From: Trichloromonas sp034006665
GTDB taxonomy: Bacteria > Desulfobacterota > Desulfuromonadia > Desulfuromonadales > Trichloromonadaceae
Length of the DNA stretch: 13,313 nt
NCBI RefSeq assembly: GCF_034006665.1
Contig: NZ_JAVESI010000061.1
Location: forward strand, 1 to 13,313
Direction: 5' to 3'
Notes under the pieces: model-generated
Told to the model about the DNA's origin: nothing
The model's input: only the letters and a program-made list of their open reading frames with translations
Databases searched by the model: none
Made by a program: the position numbers and the translations under genes
Shown here: positions 6,862-13,193 of the stretch, in pieces
Numbering within the stretch: position 1 is the first letter of the stretch
How the letters are laid out: each line of letters starts with the position of its first letter

Positions 6862-7128
6862 ATGTTTTTTATCCCCCTTTCCCAGGTTGAAAGTGTCGAA
6901 CTGGTGATTCACGCCCTGCGCGCCGCTGGTGGCGAGGCCGACTGCACCGCCTGCCCGGCCTATCGGGTGTGCATGAAGCAATGCCTGACCATTGCCAATG
7001 CCGTCAGCGAGATGGTGCGCAACGGCAGCCTGCCGACAAGCGACGGGGATGGCTCGCCTGCGCCGTCTTCTCCCGGAGGAACGGGGGCGGGCAAGCCCGC
7101 CCGTGGCGGCCTGAAAGTCGTGAAATAA
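6862..7128 (+). CDS. small protein with a four-cysteine motif, function unknown
   Basis: An 88-residue protein that I do not recognise. ATG 6862 has AAGGAG (6850-6855) 6 nt upstream, a strong site. Residues 1-25 form a predicted amphipathic helix. Residues 27-41 hold C-x2-C-x5-C-x3-C (Cys28, 31, 37, 41), which could bind a metal or an iron-sulfur cluster. Residues 43-55 look helical again, and the last 35 residues are a Gly/Pro/Ser-rich tail of low complexity. There is no signal peptide. It lies 72 nt after aroF with the 18-bp hairpin between, so it may be transcribed by read-through from aroF. No terminator is seen between it and the next leader. Confidence 0.65.
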   Translation: MFFIPLSQVESVELVIHALRAAGGEADCTACPAYRVCMKQCLTIANAVSEMVRNGSLPTSDGDGSPAPSSPGGTGAGKPARGGLKVVK

Positions 7129-7180
7129 GGGGGGCGGCGGGGCACATTCCCATCTCCGGCTCACGTCCGCAAGGAAACCG

Positions 7181-7207
7181 TTGACTTTGTCCGGCGGCTG
7201 TGATAAC
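7181..7207 (+). promoter_or_regulatory. possible promoter of the alanine leader
   Basis: TTGACT (7181-7186) is a good -35. The best -10 candidates are GATAAC (7202-7207, 15-nt spacer) or TAACCA (7204-7209, 17-nt spacer), both imperfect. Transcription would start about 20 nt before the leader-peptide ATG at 7237. Confidence 0.4.
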
Positions 7208-7236
7208 CAGACAGCCTGATTTTTTCGGAGATTTCC

Positions 7237-7353
7237 ATGCCCCTGTTCAGTCTGAAATCTTTTTTCCGCACGGCATTCGCGGCGCGAGCATGCGCGGCGG
7301 CCGCGGCGGCCGCTTGTTCGGCCTCCGATGGTTGCCAGGGAGTCAGCCCTTAA
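7237..7353 (+). CDS. alanine-rich leader peptide of the aminotransferase gene
   Basis: A 38-codon ORF with GGAG at 7227-7230, 6 nt before ATG 7237, ending at TAA 7351. Twelve residues are alanine (13, 15, 16, 18, 20-26, 29), including seven consecutive Ala codons at 7294-7314. Six of the twelve are GCG. It is followed by a T-tailed hairpin (7377-7410) and then by the aminotransferase gene at 7449. By analogy with His, Thr, Ile/Val and Phe leaders, it should make ribosomes stall when Ala-tRNA is scarce. An alternative reading is a tiny secreted or lipoprotein-like peptide (Lys7, Arg11, Ala-rich stretch, Cys27). The lipobox is poor and only 11 residues follow Cys27, so I prefer the leader. Confidence 0.7.
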   Translation: MPLFSLKSFFRTAFAARACAAAAAAACSASDGCQGVSP

Positions 7354-7410
7354 CTCCGAAACCGACAAAACCTTCGAGGCCATGGATACTGTAGAGTCCA
7401 TGGCCTTTTT
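7308..7410 (+). promoter_or_regulatory. transcription attenuator with alanine leader (alternative hairpins)
   Basis: The terminator pairs 7377-7386 with 7397-7406. An antiterminator can form from GGCCTC (7320-7325) with GAGGCC (7376-7381), extended past a bulge and a mismatch by G7327-A7328 with 7374-7375 and 7330-7331 with 7371-7372. This directly occupies the 5' arm of the terminator. A protecting helix pairs the end of the Ala run, GGCCG (7308-7312), with CGGCC (7319-7323). A further GGAGT/ACTCC hairpin (7339-7343 with 7353-7357) sits in the loop. Stalling on the Ala codons opens the protecting helix and frees 7320-7331. A ribosome at the stop codon covers it. Confidence 0.6.
7377..7410 (+). 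terminator. attenuator terminator before the aminotransferase gene
   Basis: A perfect 10-bp stem (AGGCCATGGA with TCCATGGCCT) and a 10-nt loop, ending in five T (7406-7410) and then CTTT. It lies 39 nt before the aminotransferase ATG. Confidence 0.85.
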
Positions 7411-7448
7411 CTTTAGCGACCACGACCATCCTCAACGGGGAGCACATC

Positions 7449-8753
7449 ATGCGTAACAACATCGTCCACATCGGAGCAGGGGAACTGACCTACGAAATCC
7501 GGGCCATCGTCGATATCGCCGACAAGCTCAAGGCCCTGGGGATCAAAACCAACATGGAGAATATCGGCGATCCCGTGGCCAAAGGGGAAAAAATCCCCCT
7601 CTGGATGAAGGAGATTGTCGCCGACCTGGCGATGAAGGACTGTTCCTACGGCTACTGTCCGACCCGGGGCGTGCTGGAGACCCGCCAGTTTCTCGCCGAT
7701 CTGACCAACAAGCGGGGCAAGACCCAGATCACCCCCGACGACATTCTCTTCTTTAACGGACTCGGCGACGCCATCCAGAAGGTCTATGGTTTTCTCCGTC
7801 GCGAGGCCCGAGTGATTGGCCCCTCGCCGACCTACTCGACCCATTCTTCCGGCGAGGCCGCTCACGCCGGGCAGAAGCCGGTCTCCTACCGGCTTGATCC
7901 GGATAATAACTGGTATCCCGACCTCGACGATCTGCGTCTTTCGGTCAAGTACAACCCGGCGATCTGCGGCATTCTCATTATCAATCCCGACAACCCCACC
8001 GGTGCCGTCTATCCCGAGCGCATCCTCCGGGAGATGATCGCCATTGCCAAAGAGTACGATCTTTTCATTATTTGCGATGAGATCTATCACAATATCGTCT
8101 ACAACGGCGAATCGACCAAGCCCATTTCCGACCTGATTGGCGACGTGCCCGCCATCGCCATGAAGGGGATCAGTAAGGAAACTCCCTGGCCCGGTGCCCG
8201 CTGCGGCTGGATCGAAGTCTACAACGCCGACAAAGATCCGATGTTCAAGCAGTATGTGGCCTCGATCCTCAATTCGAAGATGGTTGAGGTCTGCTCCACG
8301 ACCTTGCCGCAGAAGGCGATTCCGGCGTTGATTTGTCACCCCGAATATCCCAAATATCTGGAAGAGCGTAAGGCTCGCTACGAGCGGGCCTCGAATATCG
8401 CCTATCAGGTGCTCAAGGATGTGCCGGGGATCAAGGTCAACCGTACCAACGGCGCCTTCTATATGGCGGTGGCCTTCGAGAAGGGTCGTCTGACTTACCG
8501 GCAAAGCCTGCCCATCGATAACCCCGAGGTCAAGCAACTGGTCGAGGGGCTGGTGAACCAGCCGGGCTGTTCTCTGGACAAGCGTTTCGTCTACTATCTG
8601 CTGGCCTCCACCGGTATCTGCGTGGTGCCCCTCTCCTCCTTCTGCACCCCCGAGCAGGGTTTCCGCATCACCCTGCTGGAGCGGGATGAACAGGAACTGG
8701 TTAAGATCTTCGAAACTATCGCCGCCGCCATCGGCGCCTATCTCCAGTCCTGA
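7449..8753 (+). CDS. PLP-dependent class I/II aminotransferase, probably alanine-forming
   Basis: A 434-residue fold-type I aminotransferase. Seen: 'MENIGDP' (substrate loop), 'GYCPTRGVLETRQFLA', the PLP-contact motif 'INPDNPTGAVYP' (Asn182), 'CDEIYHNIVYNGE' (Asp210 and Tyr213), Schiff-base Lys243 in 'GISKETPWPGARCGW', and the substrate-carboxylate Arg406 in 'GFRITLLERD'. The spacing and '.WFPDLDD'-like region resemble E. coli AlaA (405 residues), but this protein is longer and has the unusual 'SKETPWPGAR' stretch and a C-terminal insertion around residues 345-375. Substrate cannot be fixed from motifs alone. The alanine-rich leader upstream suggests glutamate-pyruvate transamination. ATG 7449 has GGGGAG (7437-7442) 6 nt upstream. 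It ends at its own terminator. Confidence 0.9.
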   Translation: MRNNIVHIGAGELTYEIRAIVDIADKLKALGIKTNMENIGDPVAKGEKIPLWMKEIVADLAMKDCSYGYCPTRGVLETRQFLADLTNKRGKTQITPDDILFFNGLGDAIQKVYGFLRREARVIGPSPTYSTHSSGEAAHAGQKPVSYRLDPDNNWYPDLDDLRLSVKYNPAICGILIINPDNPTGAVYPERILREMIAIAKEYDLFIICDEIYHNIVYNGESTKPISDLIGDVPAIAMKGISKETPWPGARCGWIEVYNADKDPMFKQYVASILNSKMVEVCSTTLPQKAIPALICHPEYPKYLEERKARYERASNIAYQVLKDVPGIKVNRTNGAFYMAVAFEKGRLTYRQSLPIDNPEVKQLVEGLVNQPGCSLDKRFVYYLLASTGICVVPLSSFCTPEQGFRITLLERDEQELVKIFETIAAAIGAYLQS

Positions 8754-8759
8754 CTGAGC

Positions 8760-8790
8760 CTCCCCCGGCGGTTCGCCGCCGGGGAGTTTT
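8760..8790 (+). terminator. terminator of the aminotransferase gene
   Basis: A 9-bp GC stem (8763-8771 with 8776-8784) capped by TTCG is extended past a bulge by two pairs and followed by TTTTCTT. It lies 6 nt after the stop codon. Confidence 0.88.
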
Positions 8791-9030
8791 CTTAGCTGCC
8801 CATTCTCCGCCCTTTTTGCTGGGATGCACCGGGGCGGGACGAGACTTGTTTTCTGGAGGAATTTCAGGAAATCGTCAAGTCGGGCGTTATTCTCGTGGAA
8901 CGTTTTTTGGCTTGCCGGCAGGGTATGCGGGAGGGTAAGTTGCAGAGTTTACGGGAATGCGGTGATTATTCCGTTTGAGCGCGGCGGCTGTGAAAAAGAC
9001 TAATCAAGATTGGCGATTGTGCATTCACGC
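8791..9030. other. intergenic stretch without recognised gene
   Basis: I find no protein gene, RNA gene or strong hairpin between the aminotransferase terminator and the first promoter of the small-RNA array. One 59-codon ORF (8824-9003) has no ribosome site. A CTGTG half-site at 8988-8992 may correspond to the inverted repeats that precede the second and third array units. Confidence 0.5.
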
Positions 9031-9053
9031 GATTATTTTCACGGTAATACGCG

Positions 9054-9081
9054 TTGCAATGGTTTTTTTTTCGTTTATAGT
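9054..9081 (+). promoter_or_regulatory. promoter of small RNA 1
   Basis: TTGCAA (9054-9059), a 16-nt spacer and TATAGT (9076-9081). The -10 lies 45 nt after the GATTATTTT motif, matching the 44-nt distance in units 2 and 3. Confidence 0.5.
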
Positions 9082-9087
9082 TGCACT

Positions 9088-9198
9088 AACCTCGACCTGT
9101 TGTGGCAGACGGGCCAGGCTGAAGAAGACCCTTCTTCTTCATTTCTCCCCCTGTTCAAGGCCGACCCCGAAAAACTTCGAGGTCGGCCTTGACTTTTC
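9088..9198 (+). ncRNA. candidate small RNA 1 of the tandem array
   Basis: A predicted transcript of about 110 nt. The start is set 7 nt after the -10. It contains a small hairpin CTG-TTGTGG-CAG (9097-9108), a 7-bp hairpin GAAGAAG/CTTCTTC (9121-9127 with 9131-9137), an unpaired C/U-rich segment with TCTCCCCC (9144-9151), and a terminator of 12 bp plus an inner 4 bp (9155-9166 with 9181-9192) followed by TTTT (9194-9197). The C-rich segment is complementary to Shine-Dalgarno sequences, so base-pairing to mRNA start regions is a reasonable guess. I match it to no known RNA family. Confidence 0.6.
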
Positions 9199-9280
9199 CG
9201 GGGTGCGCAATTGTCTTTCCCTGTGCGGATGCACAGTCAACACCCGTGAGCGCGGTCGCGATTTTTTACGGGAATCGCCG

Positions 9281-9309
9281 TGGTGGGCGAGGGCCTTTTC
9301 AGTTAGTGT
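9281..9309 (+). promoter_or_regulatory. promoter of small RNA 2
   Basis: A weak -35 TGGTGG (9281-9286), a 17-nt spacer and -10 TAGTGT (9304-9309), 44 nt after GATTTTTTACG. An inverted repeat CTGTG-N6-CACAG (9221-9236) sits about 80 nt before the -10 and could bind an activator. Confidence 0.45.
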
Positions 9310-9315
9310 TGAACC

Positions 9316-9433
9316 ATAGACGGGCTGTTGTGGCAGGCGGCTCGTTGAGCATGGAAGACTCTCTCTTCATTTCTCCCTCTTGTTCCACCCCAGACTGGCC
9401 AGGGCTTACCTCCCCCTGGCCGGTCGTCTTTTT
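9316..9433 (+). ncRNA. candidate small RNA 2 of the tandem array
   Basis: About 118 nt. The same plan as unit 1: the anchor hairpin with loop TTGTGG (9326-9336), a GCTC/GAGC hairpin around 9340-9350, a GAAGA/TCTTC hairpin (about 9355-9368), the C/U-rich segment with TCTCCC (9372-9377) followed by CACCCC, and a 12-bp terminator with one T-G pair (9393-9404 with 9414-9425) followed by five T (9429-9433). The start is inferred from the -10. Confidence 0.62.
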
Positions 9434-9511
9434 GCGTCTTCCGCTTATGTACTGTGTTTTTGCACAGACCAAAACCCGGTATGCGGTCTTGATTTTTTAC
9501 GTTTACCCCCG

Positions 9512-9540
9512 TGGCGACGATCAGGTCTTTTCCGTACAGT
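9512..9540 (+). promoter_or_regulatory. promoter of small RNA 3
   Basis: A weak -35 TGGCGA (9512-9517), a 17-nt spacer and -10 TACAGT (9535-9540), 44 nt after GATTTTTTACG (9491-9501). The inverted repeat CTGTG-N6-CACAG is at 9452-9467, in the same relative position as in unit 2. Confidence 0.5.
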
Positions 9541-9546
9541 AAAACC

Positions 9547-9663
9547 ATCGACGGCTTGTTGTGGCAGGCGAGCCGGAAGATACCTCCTGTTGCTCCATCT
9601 CCCCGTTTCACCCCAGGGCCGGTCATAAGGGATGCCTCCCCCTAGACCGGCCCTCTCCCTTTG
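9547..9663 (+). ncRNA. candidate small RNA 3 of the tandem array
   Basis: About 117 nt. It carries the anchor hairpin (five pairs here, GCTTG/CAGGC around TTGTGG, 9555-9569), a C/U-rich region with CCTCC (9583-9587), TCTCCCC (9598-9604) and CACCCC, and a 10-bp terminator (9615-9624 with 9645-9654) containing an inner GGG/CCC helix. The T run after it is weaker than in the other two (CTCCCTTTG), so termination may be less complete and some read-through toward transketolase is possible. Confidence 0.55.
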
Positions 9664-9779
9664 TGCCTCCCACCGATTGTTTGTCTCCATCCGCTCCCCG
9701 GGTTCTCCGAGCCGTGGTTACAGCTCGGAAAATCTCGATTTTTGCGCAATTCAGGGGTGTATCGCGCAGCCGTTTCAGT

Positions 9780-9785
9780 TATAAT
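9780..9785 (+). promoter_or_regulatory. -10 element of the transketolase promoter
   Basis: A perfect TATAAT (9780-9785) follows 'CGTTTCAGT', similar to the sequence before the -10 of small RNA 2. A GATTTTTGCG motif at 9737 lies 43 nt upstream, nearly the spacing seen in the array promoters. No good -35 is present. The start near 9792 gives a leader of about 138 nt that is C/T-rich. An inverted repeat CCGAGC/GCTCGG lies further upstream (about 9707-9728). Confidence 0.6.
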
Positions 9786-9929
9786 CCCGCTGCTCTTTTG
9801 CGACCCGCATCGTCTTGTCCGCTACGCGACCGTCGCTTCTCCGCTTTATCTCGCGGTTGATTTTCCCGAAAAAACGGCCGCTCGAATTTTCCCCGCTTCA
9901 TACCCTTCTTTATTCGACAGGAGATTACC

Positions 9930-11921
9930 GTGTCCCAAGCCGTCATTGATCCGACCCTGGCCAAGCAGACCATCGACAGCCTGCGCCTGCTCGCCGCCGA
10001 CGCCGTAGAAAAAGCCCGTTCCGGCCATCCCGGCACCCCCATGGAAGCCGCCCCCATCGCTTACCTGCTCTACCAACGCCACCTTCGCCACAATCCGGCC
10101 AATCCCAACTGGGCCGGGCGCGACCGCTTCATCCTCTCTTGTGGCCATGCCTCGACGTTGCTCTACGGCATCCTCCACCTGAGCGGCTATGACGTATCGC
10201 TGGACGATCTGAAAAATTTCCGGCAGATGGGCAGCCGCACCCCCGGTCATCCCGAATTTGGTCACACTCCCGGCGTCGAAACGACCACCGGCCCCTTGGG
10301 CCAGGGGGTGGCGGTCGGCGTCGGCATGGCCATGGGCGGCCGCTTCCTCCAGCAGCAGGTGGATGGGGAACTTTTCGATTATCGCACCTACGTTCTCTGT
10401 TCGGACGGCGACCTGATGGAGGGGATTTCCACCGAGGCGGCCTCCCTCGCCGGTCATCTGCGTCTGGGCAATCTGATCTACATCTACTTGGATAACCGCA
10501 TCACCATTGAGGGCGAAACCTCTCTGGCCTTCAGCGAAGAAGTCGCCACCCGCTTCATTGCCGGCGGCTGGCACATTGAGCGGGTCGAAGGGGAAAATCT
10601 GGTGGAGATCGACGGCGCCATCAAGCGCGCCAAGGAGGATCCCCGCCCGTCGCTGATCATTGCCCGCACCCACATTGGCATCGGCGCTCCGACCAAGCAG
10701 GACACCGCCGAGGCCCACGGTGCGCCTCTGGGCGAGAAGGAGCTGCGCGCCGCCAAGGCCTTCTACGGCTTCGATCCCGAGCAGTCCTTCGTCGTTCCCG
10801 AGGCGGTGCGCACGCACATGGCCGAAATCGCCCCGCGCGGCGCCCAGTTGGAAAGCGCCTGGCAGGCTCGCCTGGCCGCGAAGCTGCAAGAGGATAATGC
10901 CTCCCTGCAGGCCTGGAACCAGCTGCAAACCGGGGAACTCCCCGACGGCTGGCAGACGGCCCTGCCCGAATTCGCCGCCGGGACCTCGGCCGCGACGCGC
11001 AAGGCCAGCGGCGACACCCTCAATGCTCTGGCGCCGGCTCTGCCCCTGCTCCTCGGTGGTTCGGCCGACCTTGCGCCCTCAAACAACACCGAGCTCAAAG
11101 GGCAGTCGTTCTTCGCCCCCGGAACGAGCGGCCGTAACATTCATTTCGGCATCCGCGAGCACGCCATGGGCGCCATCCTCAACGGTCTCGCCCATACCCC
11201 CGGCCTGATTCCCTTCGCTGGCACCTTCCTGGTTTTCGCCGATTATATGCGCACGCCGATCCGCCTTGCGGCGATGATGGGACTGGGGACAGTCTACGTG
11301 TTCACCCACGACTCCATCGGTCTCGGCGAGGACGGTCCGACCCATCAGCCGGTGGAGCATCTCGCCACCTTGCGGGCGATACCCGGCCTCAACGTCATCC
11401 GCCCCTGCGATGCCAACGAAACGGTGCGCGCCTGGGAGGCGGCCATCGCCAACCGCAACGAGCCCACCGCGTTGATTCTCAGCCGCCAGAACCTTCCGAC
11501 CCTTGACCGCGAATGTTTTGCCGGTGCCGACGGCCTGCATCTGGGGGGCTATGTCCTTGCCCGTGAGGAAGGGGAGCTGAAAGCCATTCTGCTGGCCAGC
11601 GGCGCCGAAGTTCATCCCGCCCTGGCGGCCCGGGAACTGTTGCAGCAGGAGGGAATCGGCACCCGCGTCGTCTCCATGCCCTGCTGGGAATTTTTCGACC
11701 AGCAGGAAAAGGATTACCGGGACGAAGTTCTGCCCCCCGCCTGCGCTTGCCGGGTGGCGGTGGAAGCCGCCGTTCCCTTTGGCTGGGAGCGCTATGTGGG
11801 GATCAGCGGCGCCGTTATTGGAATGACTGGCTTTGGCGCCAGTGCCCCCGCCGAGAAGCTGATGGAGCATTTTGGTTTCACCGCCGACAACATCGCGGCC
11901 AGAGTGAAAGCGTTGTTATAG
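9930..11921 (+). CDS. tkt: transketolase
   Basis: A 663-residue ThDP-dependent transketolase, the same length as the E. coli enzyme. It moves two-carbon ketol units between sugar phosphates in the non-oxidative pentose phosphate pathway and can supply erythrose-4-phosphate for DAHP synthase. Seen: 'SGHPGTPM' (His33), 'SCGHASTLLY' (His73), 'GHTPGVETTTGPLGQG', the ThDP/metal motif 'SDGDLMEG' running to 'YLDN' (Ser replaces the usual first Gly), 'GIREHAMG' with the catalytic Glu, 'HDSIGLGEDGPTHQPVEH', and the C-terminal domain ending 'ADNIAARVKALL'. It starts at GTG 9930 with AGGAGA (9919-9924) 5 nt upstream; no in-frame ATG gives the conserved N-terminus. The porin follows after 30 nt with no terminator between, so the two may be co-transcribed. 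Confidence 0.97.
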   Translation: MSQAVIDPTLAKQTIDSLRLLAADAVEKARSGHPGTPMEAAPIAYLLYQRHLRHNPANPNWAGRDRFILSCGHASTLLYGILHLSGYDVSLDDLKNFRQMGSRTPGHPEFGHTPGVETTTGPLGQGVAVGVGMAMGGRFLQQQVDGELFDYRTYVLCSDGDLMEGISTEAASLAGHLRLGNLIYIYLDNRITIEGETSLAFSEEVATRFIAGGWHIERVEGENLVEIDGAIKRAKEDPRPSLIIARTHIGIGAPTKQDTAEAHGAPLGEKELRAAKAFYGFDPEQSFVVPEAVRTHMAEIAPRGAQLESAWQARLAAKLQEDNASLQAWNQLQTGELPDGWQTALPEFAAGTSAATRKASGDTLNALAPALPLLLGGSADLAPSNNTELKGQSFFAPGTSGRNIHFGIREHAMGAILNGLAHTPGLIPFAGTFLVFADYMRTPIRLAAMMGLGTVYVFTHDSIGLGEDGPTHQPVEHLATLRAIPGLNVIRPCDANETVRAWEAAIANRNEPTALILSRQNLPTLDRECFAGADGLHLGGYVLAREEGELKAILLASGAEVHPALAARELLQQEGIGTRVVSMPCWEFFDQQEKDYRDEVLPPACACRVAVEAAVPFGWERYVGISGAVIGMTGFGASAPAEKLMEHFGFTADNIAARVKALL

Positions 11922-11951
11922 ATACCGTTTGATTCAAAGGAGGTTTTACCG

Positions 11952-13133
11952 GTGAACAAAAGGTTGTTTTTGCTTGTCATGCTGCTCTTGTTGGTCCCCG
12001 TCACATCTTTTTCGTTGGAGGTCTACAAAAAGGATGAGGTTTTGATTAATGCTGGTTGGTGGGGCCAGATCTGGGCTCAATCAGTATCGAATATGGATAC
12101 CGATAGCGACGGACGCTTCGACGATAGCCTCAGCGACATCTTGATGCGCCGCTCCTACTTTTATCTAGGCGGCACCATTACCCAAGAGCTGGGTTTTTTC
12201 GTCCATTTTGCCAGTGACAAGCTGGGTATGGATGAAATGAAAGACGATTCCGGAAACGGGCTGGGCTCCGGTGTGGCCGTTCGCGATGCCTGGCTCAACT
12301 ATAAGTTGATGGGGAACGATTTGATCCTTCAGGCTGGTCGTATGTACGTGCCTTTTACCCGCAACTACGGCACGACCTCAACGAAATCGATGCTGACACT
12401 TGATCTCGACTGGGGCCAAGGTGGCCACCGAAGCACCATCTTTTACCCAAGCCGAGTAGGCCGTGATGATGCTCTGGCTGTTTGGGGCAATCTCCTCGAC
12501 GACAAGTTGCAGTACCGGTTCATGTTCGGCGACGGCGAAGAAGACAACGCTAAAAACGTAGACGACAGCCAGCGCTATGCCGGCCGCTTGAGCTACAGCT
12601 TTTTCGATCCAGAAACCGACTGGTTCAATGCCGGTACCTATTTGGGCAAGAAGCGGGTGTTGAGCCTGGGCTTCGGCGCTGACAGCCAAGAAGATCTGGT
12701 TCTGGCCGGCCGCAAACAGAACTACTCTGCCTGGACCGCCGATCTGCACTACGATCAGCCCTTGGCGGACGGCGGCAATCTGACACTGACCGCCTCATAT
12801 ATCGATATTGTCAACAGTGTCAACGGGATCAGTTTCACAACTTTGGGCTCAGGTGACGACGGTAATTTGCTGTCTGTCAAGGCCGGCTACCTGCTCCCTG
12901 GCACCATTGGGAAGGGCCAGTTGCAGCCCTATGGTCACTATCAGCTCATCAGTGTTGACGAAAGCGGAAAAAAAGATACTCAGGTTTACGGCGTCGGTCT
13001 GAACTACTATATCAAAGGGGTTGATAACAAGATCAGCCTCGAAACCACCTTCGTCGATCAGGACAAGGAAATCTTCAAGAGCAACGTGCAGGATGAAACA
13101 ATCATCACCTTGCAATTGGCCGCAGGTTTTTGA
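11952..13133 (+). CDS. outer-membrane porin (OprP/OprO-like)
   Basis: A 393-residue beta-barrel protein. It has a Sec signal peptide (Lys3-Arg4, hydrophobic residues 5-17, likely cleavage after about Ser20-Ser22), alternating-residue beta strands throughout, 'RRSYFYLGGTI' and 'AWLNYKL..NDLILQAGRMYVPFTR', which resemble the phosphate-selective porin O/P group, and a terminal Phe as is usual for barrels inserted by the Bam machinery. An acidic 'DTDSDGRFDD' loop could bind calcium. Substrate is unknown; the phosphate label of the family should not be taken literally. It starts at GTG 11952 after an excellent AAAGGAGG (11937-11944). Base composition is visibly more AT-rich than in the upstream genes. 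Confidence 0.85.
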   Translation: MNKRLFLLVMLLLLVPVTSFSLEVYKKDEVLINAGWWGQIWAQSVSNMDTDSDGRFDDSLSDILMRRSYFYLGGTITQELGFFVHFASDKLGMDEMKDDSGNGLGSGVAVRDAWLNYKLMGNDLILQAGRMYVPFTRNYGTTSTKSMLTLDLDWGQGGHRSTIFYPSRVGRDDALAVWGNLLDDKLQYRFMFGDGEEDNAKNVDDSQRYAGRLSYSFFDPETDWFNAGTYLGKKRVLSLGFGADSQEDLVLAGRKQNYSAWTADLHYDQPLADGGNLTLTASYIDIVNSVNGISFTTLGSGDDGNLLSVKAGYLLPGTIGKGQLQPYGHYQLISVDESGKKDTQVYGVGLNYYIKGVDNKISLETTFVDQDKEIFKSNVQDETIITLQLAAGF

Positions 13134-13152
13134 TTAGTTTCCCATTATTCTA

Positions 13153-13193
13153 AAAAAACAGCCCTGCCTCACAAAAAGGCAGGGCTGTTTTTT
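13153..13193 (+). terminator. terminator of the porin gene
   Basis: A 17-bp stem (13153-13169 with 13177-13193) with core CAGCCCTGCCT/AGGCAGGGCTG, a 7-nt loop and a T6 tail (13188-13193), 20 nt after the porin stop. The A tract on the left also makes it usable on the minus strand. Confidence 0.92.

Larger units (their letters stand above)
8988..9682 (+). repeat. three tandem ~230-bp units, each promoter + small RNA + terminator
   Basis: The anchor TGTTGTGGCAG occurs at 9098, 9326 and 9557, a period of 228 and 231. GATTTTTTACG occurs at 9260 and 9491, exactly 66 nt before anchors two and three, with a variant (GATTATTTTCACG) at 9031, 67 nt before the first. An inverted repeat CTGTG-N6-CACAG at 9221 and 9452 lies 39 nt before each GATTTTTTACG. 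Each anchor is followed at similar distance by a C/U-rich segment with TCTCCC and then by a GC-rich hairpin. Hairpin sequences differ while their positions are kept, which suggests old duplication with selection on structure. Confidence 0.8.

Noticed and set aside
7413..8537. 374-codon open frame on the minus strand opposite the aminotransferase gene
   Set aside because: It is the codon shadow of a GC-rich conserved gene; it has no recognisable motif and the plus-strand frame has all PLP-enzyme residues.
8824..9003. 59-codon ORF between the aminotransferase terminator and the array
   Set aside because: No ribosome-binding site and an Arg/Ser/Cys composition typical of chance frames.
9326..9350. 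Sigma-54 promoter suggested by TGGCAG and the distant palindromes
   Set aside because: The GG and GC elements are not at the required 10-nt distance in any unit, while a TAnnnT -10 box occurs at a fixed place in all.
8975..9542. Overlapping plus-strand ORFs of about 115 codons (8975-9319, 9189-9542) and a minus-strand one (9303-9626)
   Set aside because: They cross the repeat units, promoters and terminators of the array in changing frames, lack ribosome sites and resemble no protein. The repeats keep spacing and structure rather than a reading frame.
8988..9682. CRISPR array
   Set aside because: Units are about 230 bp with diverged sequence, not short identical repeats with spacers.
9846..10928. 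360-codon open frame on the minus strand opposite transketolase
   Set aside because: Shadow of a clear transketolase; no family resemblance and it would run across the tkt leader.
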